From: Dyadobacter sp. CY323
Lineage (GTDB): Bacteria; Bacteroidota; Bacteroidia; Cytophagales; Spirosomataceae
Direction: 5' to 3'
NCBI RefSeq assembly: GCF_021390245.1
Contig: NZ_JAJUXH010000001.1
Coordinates: 558,001-622,000, forward strand
Length of the DNA stretch: 64,000 nt
A program made the translations under genes and the position numbers. Under the pieces are notes generated by a model. The model searched no databases and had not been told where the DNA came from. It saw only the letters and a program-made list of their open reading frames with translations. Positions 49,249 through 57,684 of this stretch are shown here, in pieces; the stretch's first letter is position 1, and the number at the start of each line of letters is the position of its first letter.

Positions 49249-51405
49249 TTACTTTCTAACAACAATCTTCTGCGTTTGTACACTACCGTCAAGCTGCGTG
49301 AGTCTTACAAGATATAATCCGGCGGTGAATTGTTTTACAGGAATGCCTTCCTCCGTCAGTTTCGTAGTTTTAAAAACCATTTTGCCTGCTGCGTCTGAGA
49401 TCGTTACTTCTTTCAGGTTTTGAATGGACGCGGTTTCAAACAGGATTTTGTCAGCAGTCGGATTGGGGTAAACGGCATTTGCCACGATCTCGAAGTTCGC
49501 ATTCCGAATTTGTGAAAAAGTAAATGTAGCGTCCTGATCGATCATTTTCAGCCGGTAAAAATTCTGACCGTTCAACGGCTTTTTATCCGTAAACATATAG
49601 GTACGAACCGTTGCGCTTTCTCCACCGGAAGCAACTTCGCCGATCCGGTCCCATTTCCTGGCATTACCGCTCCGCTCGATCTCAAACCGGCTACTATTCA
49701 CTTCCGAGCTCGTTTTCCAGGTCATTTGAGCCACATTACCTTCTTTTTGTACATCAAAATTTTCCAGGACAACAGGGAGTGTGCCGGAATTTTTGAATCG
49801 AATGAGGGGATCACCGAGAATGACCTCGCTTTCAATGTAAGACGAGGAATACCGGTATGCGTCGCCCACATTGAAACCTTTTGTAAGAAGTTCGAAGGCT
49901 CCATGGTTTTGAAACCGATATTCCAGGCCGCTTGCCCCTCCCACGGTGTACATAAAAAGAAGATCGCTGTATGCGTGCACATTCAGGGTGTTCCCTTTTC
50001 CGAGGTATTCACCGGCAAGATAGATGTCGGACAGGTAATTGCCAACGTTACAGGAGCTTAGGTCGATGAGTTGCGTTTTAAGTGCAGGGAGGTTTCGGAT
50101 ATCATCCTTGTTTATCCCAAATGCATGATAATCAGGAGATCCGTGCAGGATTGCACTGAATATTTCATACGATTGGGTTGATAATTTATCCAGAAAATCC
50201 GCTTTCCAGATTGCATCGTCGCCCGAATATTCCAGGTCTTTATCCCGGCCATAATTCAACTTCTGAACAGCCGTCCACCGGTCGAATCCAGCTGCCATGT
50301 TCATTGCCTGCTGCTCGCTCACGAAAGAGTCAAAAAGCAGGATTTTCTTATCAAAGCTGATCTGATTGGTCCGATAGCGATGCACTTTCGCAAAATAGTT
50401 GACGACGTAATTAATCTTTTCATCGGGATTCAGTGCAGGAGCCGGAATCACCATTCCCATGGAGAGAGCGGAACCTAATTGCTGAAAAACGGCCTCCCGA
50501 ACTTCTACGGGCGGACGAAAACAAGTATTCTGGTATTTGGTATTCTGCAGATAATAGAATTCATCGGCGTAGGTGTAGTGTTTGTACAGTGGAAGGGTGT
50601 ATTGATAGAAAGTCGGAGATCCCGATGTGAATACAACATTGCCGGATTCATCAAGTAAGTGCTTGAATGACATGGTAGCAGCGTTGTTGCCGATGAAGAA
50701 CAGATAGGTAAGTTGCTCGGCGCCATATTTCTGTTTAATGGAATTGTATAAAGCTATTTTTGCATAACTGTTATCCTCAATATAGTATTTTTCGACGATA
50801 AGGGTTGGGTCGGTAATTTGCACATCCGTCATATATTGATTCAATGCACTTTGAATCGAAGTAGTATTCCTCCATTCCTCGTCGATCACCAATAGCATCT
50901 TTTTCGGCATACCCGAAGTAGACGTGGTGAAAGTCACGGGGGATACTTCCGAGCCCGAGCATGGCATACCATCCAGGCCATATACGATGGTTCGAAGCTG
51001 GTAAGACTTTCCCGGTTCAAGCCCGGACATGTCAAAACTGAGCGTCCGGCCGGGCTTGTTAATCGCTTTGGTCGAGAGCCACACGCTGTTTACAAATGAA
51101 GGGTTGCAAGGTGCGTCGCAGACTGGTTTAGCCTCAAATACGACCGTGAAAACATCGTCAATGTTGACACCAGGGCCAAAAATCATCTTAATGTCAACCG
51201 TTGACCATGGCTTTGAAACATTCTGGAATATTTTCACCTGAATATCGTGATCCATCACGCGCGCCCCGGAATTGGGGGTAGTCAGTTCAATGGATTTGTA
51301 CTGCTTCGTGGCGGAATCCAGTACCATTTGAAAAGATCCCTGTCCAAAGCAGGTGCGGGCTGAGATGAGGAGAATAAATGTGAGCGTGTAGATCGTATTT
51401 CTCAT
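49249..51405 (-). CDS. Gingipain-like (C25-type) cysteine protease with T9SS sorting domain
   Basis: 718 residues from the ATG at 51405, which opens a signal peptide (MRNTIYTLTFILLISARTCF); the ATG at 51474 adds 23 residues before it. Residues about 168-550 look like a clan CD caspase/gingipain fold: KKMLLVIDEEWRN, QLTYLFFIGNNAA, the catalytic-type histidine in AILHGSPDYHAFG (H421) and the cysteine in LIDLSSCNVGNYL (C452). A Fn3-like region and a type A T9SS sorting domain (VYPNPTADKILFETA, FTAGLYLVRLTQ) complete it. It is probably a secreted peptidase; substrate specificity is unknown. Confidence 0.75.
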   Translation of the reverse strand: MRNTIYTLTFILLISARTCFGQGSFQMVLDSATKQYKSIELTTPNSGARVMDHDIQVKIFQNVSKPWSTVDIKMIFGPGVNIDDVFTVVFEAKPVCDAPCNPSFVNSVWLSTKAINKPGRTLSFDMSGLEPGKSYQLRTIVYGLDGMPCSGSEVSPVTFTTSTSGMPKKMLLVIDEEWRNTTSIQSALNQYMTDVQITDPTLIVEKYYIEDNSYAKIALYNSIKQKYGAEQLTYLFFIGNNAATMSFKHLLDESGNVVFTSGSPTFYQYTLPLYKHYTYADEFYYLQNTKYQNTCFRPPVEVREAVFQQLGSALSMGMVIPAPALNPDEKINYVVNYFAKVHRYRTNQISFDKKILLFDSFVSEQQAMNMAAGFDRWTAVQKLNYGRDKDLEYSGDDAIWKADFLDKLSTQSYEIFSAILHGSPDYHAFGINKDDIRNLPALKTQLIDLSSCNVGNYLSDIYLAGEYLGKGNTLNVHAYSDLLFMYTVGGASGLEYRFQNHGAFELLTKGFNVGDAYRYSSSYIESEVILGDPLIRFKNSGTLPVVLENFDVQKEGNVAQMTWKTSSEVNSSRFEIERSGNARKWDRIGEVASGGESATVRTYMFTDKKPLNGQNFYRLKMIDQDATFTFSQIRNANFEIVANAVYPNPTADKILFETASIQNLKEVTISDAAGKMVFKTTKLTEEGIPVKQFTAGLYLVRLTQLDGSVQTQKIVVRK

Positions 51406-51514
51406 GGTCAAGAGGTTTAAGATGATGTATAACCGTCTGTCCCAGAGACACCATAGCCTGCCGAAACGTGGCAAGCGTGGTGAAGTTTTTTAGCCCTGTT
51501 TTAAATCTCACACA

Positions 51515-52474
51515 TTACAATCTGAAAAGCTTCTTTGCATTACCATGCAGCAACTTTCTTTCAATGGTTTTGGAGGCCGAAAGCTTCCGGATCTCAGCGA
51601 TGGTTTGTGCTCCCTGGCATTTTTCGCCGTGGCCTACGTGGTCATCGCAATCGCTTCCGTACAATAATTTATCCTGATGTCTGGACAAAAATTCCCGTGC
51701 GTGGTCTTCGTCGCGTGTCATGGAAAGCAACCCCGAACCGGCTGAAAGATCCCCGTACATATTCGGGTAATCGCTTAATAATTTATCCGTTAAGCCCCCT
51801 TTCGCCACTTTGGTTTTCGGGTAAAGAACCTTTTGATCGGTGTGGTTTTTATCAATGTTTGCCCACCAGGTCTGTGCGTGGCCGATGAAGTTTACATTCG
51901 GATATTTTTCAAGCATTTTTGGGAAACGTTCAAAGTTGTAATTGAACATTTCAAACTGCCAGTGCATTAAAACGGGAACTTTGTATTCCTCTGCCAGCTG
52001 ATATATTTTCTGCATTTCCTTCGAGTCGCAATCCACGCCGAATTTGAGCTCGCCGATTATGGGTGCACCCAGTTTCAGGTACTTTTCAATTTCCTTTGTG
52101 GCATCGGGCAGGTCGGGCACTTCGTTGGCCCCGAATATAAATTCATTCGGATATTTTTGGGCAAACTCATAACAAACCTCGTTTCCCGAGCATTTTGCCT
52201 GCAATCCGTTGGTTTTACCATTTTGCGTGGAAGATCCGAACGCAGGTGTTCCGGCTGGAAGTAAAATCGTTTTGGTAATACCCATTGCGCGTTGGTGCGC
52301 AAGCAGCACATCGTGCGGTCGTCCGGCGTAATCGGTATGCTGGTGGATGTCTATAATCGGCTCATTGTCAATAGCCAATGCGGGTAAAAGCGAAGAGCCC
52401 AACAGCAAAGTGCCGGCTGTGCCAAGAAATTCTCGTCTTGTTTTATTTAAAATCCTATCTTTCGATTTCAACAT
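51515..52474 (-). CDS. Exported amidohydrolase-family metal-dependent hydrolase
   Basis: 319 residues. The N-terminus has a Tat-type signal (KTRREFLGTAGTLLLGSSLL). The TIM-barrel starts IIDIHQHTDYAG with the HxH metal motif, and further candidate ligands appear in VPVLMHWQFEMF, NVNFIGHAQTW and LLYGSDCDDHVGHG. This is the amidohydrolase-2 type, which includes decarboxylases and lactonases. Substrate unknown. It is in the same direction as the protease gene but 109 bp upstream, so linkage is uncertain. Confidence 0.87.
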   Translation of the reverse strand: MLKSKDRILNKTRREFLGTAGTLLLGSSLLPALAIDNEPIIDIHQHTDYAGRPHDVLLAHQRAMGITKTILLPAGTPAFGSSTQNGKTNGLQAKCSGNEVCYEFAQKYPNEFIFGANEVPDLPDATKEIEKYLKLGAPIIGELKFGVDCDSKEMQKIYQLAEEYKVPVLMHWQFEMFNYNFERFPKMLEKYPNVNFIGHAQTWWANIDKNHTDQKVLYPKTKVAKGGLTDKLLSDYPNMYGDLSAGSGLLSMTRDEDHAREFLSRHQDKLLYGSDCDDHVGHGEKCQGAQTIAEIRKLSASKTIERKLLHGNAKKLFRL

Positions 52475-52525
52475 TGGTACATCTATTAAAACACATTTAA
52501 CCTAAACCCTAACAGTAAATATTAC

Positions 52526-52999
52526 ATGAAAACGATTGCTGTTTATCTCCTGATCTTCGTAACTGTAACTGCATGTACACCAAAAACGGATGAAGGTACT
52601 AAAAAAGAGACCGAAAAGTCCATTTCAGGAACCTGGAAGCTGATTAAAGGTACATTGATCGAAAAAGGCGACACCGTTGTCACCTCGTACGACAAAAACA
52701 TTTCGTTCATCAAGATCATCAACGATACCCACTTTTCATTTTTACAACATGACCTGAAAAAAGGGAAAGAAGCGGATTCTATTTTCGTAGCTGGCGGGGG
52801 AAAATATACGCTGAAAGACAGTACCTACACCGAATTCCTCGAATATTGCAGCGCACGTGAGTGGGAGGGGAACGACTTCCATTTTACGGTCAGAATCGAG
52901 GGAGATACACTAACGCAAACGGGGGTAGAGAAGATACCGGGGTTAAATGTGGACCGTGTAAATATTGAAAAATACGTGCGTGAGATTGTCAGGAAATGA
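52526..52999 (+). CDS. Hypothetical lipoprotein, lipocalin-like
   Basis: 157 residues. Lipoprotein signal MKTIAVYLLIFVTVTACTPK with lipidation at C17. The mature part looks like a small beta-barrel: SGTWKLIKGTLIEKGDTVVT, FIKIINDTHFSFLQHDL, GGGKYTLKDSTYTEFLEYC, HFTVRIEGDTLTQTGVEKI. This pattern is common in Bacteroidota DUF4488/lipocalin-like lipoproteins. No binding site can be identified. Confidence 0.72.
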   Translation: MKTIAVYLLIFVTVTACTPKTDEGTKKETEKSISGTWKLIKGTLIEKGDTVVTSYDKNISFIKIINDTHFSFLQHDLKKGKEADSIFVAGGGKYTLKDSTYTEFLEYCSAREWEGNDFHFTVRIEGDTLTQTGVEKIPGLNVDRVNIEKYVREIVRK

Positions 53000-53052
53000 G
53001 GCAGTTACGTATTTGAATTGGTTAATCAGATATTCATTTTAAAAAACATTAA

Positions 53053-53601
53053 ATGTCTTATTGCAGCGCAATCGATTTTATGAGTGAGGAACGGAGGATT
53101 CTTCACAAAGCTTACCATGATAAACTATACGGTTTTCCGATCCATGATGATAACGAGCTGTTTTGCAGGCTAGTACTGGAAATCAATCAGGCGGGTTTGA
53201 GCTGGGAGACCATTTTAAGAAAAGAAGGAGGTTTCCGGAAAGCTTACGACAACTTCGACCTTGACACCGTGGCAGCGTACACCGAAACCGATCGGGAAAG
53301 GCTCATGGGAGATCCGGGAATCATCCGTAACCGGCTAAAAATCAATGCAGCAATCGAAAATGCAAAGACGATCCGGCAACTGCAAAAAGACCACGGATCC
53401 TTCGAGAAGTGGCTGGAATTAAACCATCCGAAAACGAAGGAAGAGTGGGTGAAACTCTTTAAAAAGACATTCAAATTCACTGGCGGCGAAATCGTGAATG
53501 AGTTTCTGATGAGTATCGGATACTTGCCCGGTGCGCATGTGGAAGATTGCAAGGTGTATCGGGAGATTTTAGCGGCGAAGCCGCTTTGGGTTGGGAAATG
53601 A
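53053..53601 (+). CDS. tag: DNA-3-methyladenine glycosylase I
   Basis: 182 residues, normal length for Tag. The N-terminal cysteine (MSYC) and the C-terminal GAHVEDC supply the zinc site; YHDKLYGFPIHDDNELFCRL and LEINQAGLSWETILRKEGGF are the family core, followed by IIRNRLKINAAIENAKTI. The protein removes 3-methyladenine from alkylated DNA. The gene is not in an obvious operon; the downstream toxin-antitoxin genes begin 63 bp later. Confidence 0.95.
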   Translation: MSYCSAIDFMSEERRILHKAYHDKLYGFPIHDDNELFCRLVLEINQAGLSWETILRKEGGFRKAYDNFDLDTVAAYTETDRERLMGDPGIIRNRLKINAAIENAKTIRQLQKDHGSFEKWLELNHPKTKEEWVKLFKKTFKFTGGEIVNEFLMSIGYLPGAHVEDCKVYREILAAKPLWVGK

Positions 53602-53620
53602 CCAGAAAAAAATCGAGAAA

Positions 53621-53639
53621 ATACCTAAATTGCAGGTAT
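53621..53639. promoter_or_regulatory. Inverted repeat ahead of toxin-antitoxin operon
   Basis: ATACCT (53621-53626) and AGGTAT (53634-53639) flank AAATTGC, 25 bp before the antitoxin ATG. It overlaps a possible -7 element (TAAATTGC). Candidate autoregulatory operator. Confidence 0.4.
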
Positions 53640-53664
53640 ACATTTTAGCAAACACACCCGTACG

Positions 53665-53913
53665 ATGAATACAAAGCTCACTTTGACGATTGAGGAAACA
53701 GTTATTCAAAAGGCAAAAAAATACGCAAAAGAAAAGGAGCGTAGTCTGTCAGATTTAATTGAAAATTTCCTTATGGCAATCACTTCTGAGGTTGAGGAAG
53801 AAGAGATTGAGATTACGCCATTGGTAAGGTCAATGCGAGGATCTTTTAAAGCGCCCAAAGATCTCGACTATAAAAAGGAGTTGCAGAACATATTGGCAGA
53901 AAAATATCTGTAG
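53665..53913 (+). CDS. DUF6364-family antitoxin
   Basis: 82 residues. MNTKLTLTIEETVIQKAKKY matches the ribbon-helix-helix-like DUF6364 start, followed by AKEKERSLSDLIENFLMAIT and an acidic linker (EVEEEEIEI); the C-terminal KAPKDLDYKKELQNILAEKY probably wraps the toxin. It would neutralise the PIN toxin encoded 3 bp downstream and repress the operon. Confidence 0.85.
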   Translation: MNTKLTLTIEETVIQKAKKYAKEKERSLSDLIENFLMAITSEVEEEEIEITPLVRSMRGSFKAPKDLDYKKELQNILAEKYL

Positions 53914-53916
53914 TCA

Positions 53917-54342
53917 ATGAAGAGAATACTAATTGACACCGACGTTCTTCTTGATTTCTTTTTAGACCGCGACCCCTTTTCGGAAAGTGCGGAAAAAATT
54001 CTTTCACTGTGCAATTTGAAACAAGTTACGGGCTGTATAACTCCGGTGATTATCAGTAATGTCTATTATTTACTAAGAAAAATTGGGAATCATGAAAAGG
54101 TGATGGAGAAACTAGCAGACCTGATTTCTATTACTGATGTTCTTGTGATTGACGCAAGCACAATATCACGTGCGATACATTCGGACTTCAATGATTTCGA
54201 AGATGCGCTTCAAAATTACGCCGCAGAGTCGGACAAAAAGGTGGATGTGATTGTAACCCGAAATACCAAAGATTACAAAAGCAGCTCGCTGGCAGTGATG
54301 ACACCGGATGCCTATTTGAAGATGCGGGTTACATTAAAATAA
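53917..54342 (+). CDS. PIN-domain toxin (VapC-like ribonuclease)
   Basis: 141 residues. The PIN fold starts RILIDTDVLLDFFLDRDPFS with the first acidic metal ligand, has SESAEKILSLCN and VIISNVYYLLRKIG in the middle, and FNDFEDALQNYAAESDKKVD with VIVTRNTKDYK near the end, which supplies the remaining acids. It is a probable RNase toxin, paired with the upstream antitoxin. All expected acidic positions appear present, so it should be active. Confidence 0.88.
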   Translation: MKRILIDTDVLLDFFLDRDPFSESAEKILSLCNLKQVTGCITPVIISNVYYLLRKIGNHEKVMEKLADLISITDVLVIDASTISRAIHSDFNDFEDALQNYAAESDKKVDVIVTRNTKDYKSSSLAVMTPDAYLKMRVTLK

Positions 54343-54565
54343 TAGAGCCATTTGAGCCAAATTAAAAGAGTAAAAAAAAGGCCGGATATCGACAATAGCC
54401 ACCCGAACGATCCCAAACCACCCCCGAACAACCCTGAACAAATAATAACAACTCTTCATAGCCGGTCTTACACTTTTCCGAGTAAATATAGAAAGTTACT
54501 TACTTAACAGATAACAATCACTTTCACTTAAAAGACTTGATCCGCATTTAAACCCAAACCGGTAT

Positions 54566-56032
54566 ATGGAAGAAAAGGTTACAAATTCTGAAAAATCAGC
54601 TTCGTCCAGAAGAGATTTTATCAAAGCATCAGCGGCAACCGCGGCTGGATTTATGATTGTTCCCCGCCACGTTTTAGGTGGAAAGGGGTATCTGGCGCCA
54701 AGCGATAAGTTGCTTGTTGCCGGTGTCGGGGTAGGTGGAAAAGGAACATCCGACCTTGCCAATTTTGCCAAGAGTGGTAAAGCCGACATCGCTTATCTCT
54801 GCGATGTGGACGACCGTCGTGCAACGACCAGTGTTACCAATTTCCCCAAAGCCAAGTATTATAAAGACTTCCGGGAAATGTTCGATAAGGAATCCAAGAA
54901 TTTTGACGCAGTTTCCGTCTCGACTCCTGACCATACCCACGCGGTTGTAGCGATGGCTGCCATGCAGCTGGGCAAACACGTGTATGTGCAGAAACCAATG
55001 ACGCATGATATTTACGAAGCGCGTAAACTGACAGAAGCCGCAGCCAAATACAAGGTCGTGACGCAAATGGGGAACCAGGGATCGTCAGGAGATGGTGTGA
55101 GAACGCTGCACGAATGGTACGATGCCGGTATCATCGGTGATGTAAGTGAGGTATTTATCTGGACAAACCGGCCCATCTGGCCACAAGGTATTCCCTGGCC
55201 AACCGACAAGCCTGCCGTTCCGAAAGAACTGGATTGGGACCTGTGGCTTGGTACCGCACCGAAAAAAGACTATGTTGAGAACCTGATCCCGGGTAGCTGG
55301 AGAGGCTGGTGGGATTACGGTACCGGCGCGTTGGGCGATCTCGGCTGCCACCTGATGGAAGCTCCATTCCGCGTGCTGGGACTGAAATATGCGACAGATA
55401 TGCAGGCCAGCGTCGGTAGTGTGTTCACGGCATTTGGCAAAAGAGGCGTGTTCCCGGACAGCTGCCCGCCATCCAGCCACGCGACATTGACTTTCCCGAA
55501 AACACCAAAAACCAAAGGTCCCGTGATCATGCACTGGATGGATGGTGGTATCAAACCGGAACGTCCGGAAGAACTCGGCCCGAACGAATTGTTTGGTGAC
55601 GGTAACAGCGGTATTTTGTTTGTAGGGTCAAAAGGCAAAATGATGGCCAGCGAATATGCGGCTAATCCACGTTTGCTGCCACTTTCCAAAATGCAGGAAG
55701 TAAATGTGAAACAGAAATTCGCCCGCGTACCAGGCAGTGCCGAAGGTCACTATGCGCAGTGGGTGGAAGGATGTATTGCAGGTTATGGCAAAATGGAATT
55801 GAGCTCGCCATTTGAACTGGCTGGTCCATTAACCGAAGCGATTTTGGGTGCAAACCTTGCAATTCGTGGTGCGGATATGCCAAAAGCAAGGGAAGACGGA
55901 AGAGGATTTACATACCCTGGCAGTAACATGAAAATGCTTTGGGATGCGCAGAATATGAAGGTTACCAACTTTGATGAGGTGAACCAATACGTTCGCCGCA
56001 ACTACCGCGAAGGGTGGAGCCTGGGCGTTTAA
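54566..56032 (+). CDS. Exported Gfo/Idh/MocA-family oxidoreductase
   Basis: 488 residues. A Tat signal (SSRRDFIKASAATAAGFMIV) leads into a Rossmann fold (KLLVAGVGVGGKGTSDLANF), then STPDHTHAVVAMAAMQLGKHV with VQKPMTHDIYEARKL containing the family's EKP-like lysine, and the substrate domain with GDLGCHLMEAPFRVLGL. It likely uses a tightly bound NAD(P) to oxidise or isomerise a sugar in the periplasm; many Bacteroidota paralogues exist. It appears monocistronic with a terminator at 56076. Confidence 0.93.
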   Translation: MEEKVTNSEKSASSRRDFIKASAATAAGFMIVPRHVLGGKGYLAPSDKLLVAGVGVGGKGTSDLANFAKSGKADIAYLCDVDDRRATTSVTNFPKAKYYKDFREMFDKESKNFDAVSVSTPDHTHAVVAMAAMQLGKHVYVQKPMTHDIYEARKLTEAAAKYKVVTQMGNQGSSGDGVRTLHEWYDAGIIGDVSEVFIWTNRPIWPQGIPWPTDKPAVPKELDWDLWLGTAPKKDYVENLIPGSWRGWWDYGTGALGDLGCHLMEAPFRVLGLKYATDMQASVGSVFTAFGKRGVFPDSCPPSSHATLTFPKTPKTKGPVIMHWMDGGIKPERPEELGPNELFGDGNSGILFVGSKGKMMASEYAANPRLLPLSKMQEVNVKQKFARVPGSAEGHYAQWVEGCIAGYGKMELSSPFELAGPLTEAILGANLAIRGADMPKAREDGRGFTYPGSNMKMLWDAQNMKVTNFDEVNQYVRRNYREGWSLGV

Positions 56033-56042
56033 TATAGCATTT

Positions 56043-56065
56043 GGTCCGAACGTCACGTTCGGACC
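56043..56065. repeat. 23-bp perfect palindrome after the oxidoreductase
   Basis: GGTCCGAACGT (56043-56053), C, ACGTTCGGACC (56055-56065). It begins 11 bp after the stop codon and precedes the terminator. It has no T-tract of its own. Confidence 0.6.
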
Positions 56066-56075
56066 GGTTATGAAG

Positions 56076-56128
56076 AGGCCTCTGGCCGACTGGCAACGAA
56101 ATGTTAGTTGGCAGAGGCCTTTTCTTTT
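56076..56128 (+). terminator. Intrinsic terminator between convergent genes
   Basis: AGGCCTCTG (56076-56084) pairs with CAGAGGCCT (56112-56120); the arms extend inward imperfectly (GGCCGACT against AGTTGGC). TTTCTTTT follows to 56128. Confidence 0.8.
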
Positions 56129-56194
56129 AACATCGGCCGGAGGCCTTATAATAATCGGCACGAGGGGGACCCTCACGCCCGCTTTCGTGCCAGA

Positions 56195-57547
56195 TTATTT
56201 GGCCAGCAACCCAGGATACAAAACCCCGTCTGCCGAAGGAAAATCAATATTTAGCAACTTCGCGATCAATGGGGCAATGTCCTGCAATCCCATTTCGGGA
56301 ATAACGGCGCCTTTTTTGATCCCTTTTCCAAATACTACTAAACCCGTTTGGATCTCTTTTGAATCGGGGAAAAAGCCGTGGGTTCCACCGCTCGCGGACC
56401 TTACAAAGTCACCCGTTGCGGTGCTCCCGAATGTAAATCCTTGTTTAGGGGCCAGTGCCAATGCCGCATTCGGGTCGGCTCCAACCGCATCCAGCGCGGC
56501 GCGATCTTTCACCTCGAACATCGCCTTCTGCGATGGCGTCAATTTGTCGAGTATCTGTTTTACTTTTTCCAAAGTCTTGGTATCCTTCGGATCTTTCAAA
56601 TGCAGAAACGATGATCCGGCCGAGGCATGGAAATATGCTTTCCAGGAGTCTTTGTTATTCGGGTCGTAAAGGCCGGCCTGGGCGAGCAGGATGTTTGGCG
56701 CAATGGAAGAATGGATGTCAACAAAACCGTGGTCTCCGGTAACGATGAAAGTCGTTTTGTCTTTAATCCCCGCTTTTTCAACGGCTTCCATAATGGCTTT
56801 AATACCCCGGTCAACGCTCGAAAGTGCGGCTCGAACCTTTTCACCATCACGACCTTCTTCATGCTCGAAATGATCCACTGCAACCAAATGCACGGCCAGG
56901 AATGATGGTTTGTATTTGCGGATAATGTACCCGCTCGCTCTCGAAAGGTTATCATCGATGCCGAGGTAATCGCCGTCGAAATCAATTTCTTCCAGTTTGC
57001 CGATCGAGTTTTGCTGCACTTCTTCGAAAAAGCCTTTTGGAAAAGAATTTTCATTCAATGCGTTCAACATATCCCGTTTTCCACCTTTTGTTTTTGGCAG
57101 ATACCAATATTCCGGAATGTTATAATCCGCAGGTCCGCCGAGTGATACCGGCCAGAATACAGATGCCGTTTTCAAACCTTTTTCTTTGGCTGCGCTGAAA
57201 ATCGTAGGAACCTTGATCGTCTTGTAATCCCAGATCCATTTACCCGTAATTTCAAGCGGCTCCGAAGGTGTGTTGTAGTAAACACCATGTTTGATCGGCT
57301 TCACGCCAGTCACCATCGTCGTATGTGAAGGGTAGGTGACCGTCGGGAAAACGCCGGTAACGCCATCGGCATAGGAGCCGGTTTGCATCGCCTGGCGCAG
57401 GTTCACCATCGACCAGCTGGGATCTTTGTAAAATTCCGGACGCAAGCCATCGATACTGATCAGGATCACATGGGAGTCCTGGGCGTAGAGTGAGCCGAAA
57501 GACAAGAACGTGAATGCGATAATGCTAGCTATTTTATTCATTTTCAT
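56195..57547 (-). CDS. Alkaline phosphatase-superfamily nucleotide pyrophosphatase/phosphodiesterase
   Basis: 450 residues. Signal peptide MKMNKIASIIAFTFLSFGSL, cleavage near YAQ|D. The NPP core has VILISIDGLRPEFY (metal-site Asp D33), FPTVTYPSHTTMVTGVKP with likely nucleophile T71, AVHLVAVDHFEHEEG and FIVTGDHGFVDIHS metal sites. It is probably a periplasmic or secreted ectonucleotide pyrophosphatase/phosphodiesterase, hydrolysing nucleotide or lipid phosphodiesters. No neighbour indicates the substrate. Confidence 0.92.
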   Translation of the reverse strand: MKMNKIASIIAFTFLSFGSLYAQDSHVILISIDGLRPEFYKDPSWSMVNLRQAMQTGSYADGVTGVFPTVTYPSHTTMVTGVKPIKHGVYYNTPSEPLEITGKWIWDYKTIKVPTIFSAAKEKGLKTASVFWPVSLGGPADYNIPEYWYLPKTKGGKRDMLNALNENSFPKGFFEEVQQNSIGKLEEIDFDGDYLGIDDNLSRASGYIIRKYKPSFLAVHLVAVDHFEHEEGRDGEKVRAALSSVDRGIKAIMEAVEKAGIKDKTTFIVTGDHGFVDIHSSIAPNILLAQAGLYDPNNKDSWKAYFHASAGSSFLHLKDPKDTKTLEKVKQILDKLTPSQKAMFEVKDRAALDAVGADPNAALALAPKQGFTFGSTATGDFVRSASGGTHGFFPDSKEIQTGLVVFGKGIKKGAVIPEMGLQDIAPLIAKLLNIDFPSADGVLYPGLLAK

Positions 57548-57561
57548 TTAATTATCTTTTG

Positions 57562-57651
57562 TTTGTCAAACTGAGCGCAGTCGAAGTGCGTTACTGCTTG
57601 GTGGTAACGCACTTCGACCGCCCGGCGGCCCGGTCCGCTCAGTGTGACAAA
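57562..57651. repeat. Long interrupted inverted repeat, Bacteroidota intergenic repeat type
   Basis: Nested arms pair across 90 bp: TTTGTCA (57562-57568) with TGACAAA (57645-57651), CTGAGCG (57571-57577) with CGCTCAG (57636-57642), and GTCGAAGTGCGTTAC (57580-57594) with GTAACGCACTTCGAC (57604-57618) around a 9-nt loop. Elements with the CTGAGCG...GTCGAAGTGC core recur in Bacteroidota genomes (recalled, not searched). It lies between two genes of the same strand. Confidence 0.7.
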
Positions 57652-57684
57652 TTAACTTACTATTTAATAATACCTTACCTCAAA

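Noticed and set aside
54343..54565. RNA gene in the gap before the oxidoreductase
   Set aside because: No tRNA-like cloverleaf or convincing long stem could be found by eye.
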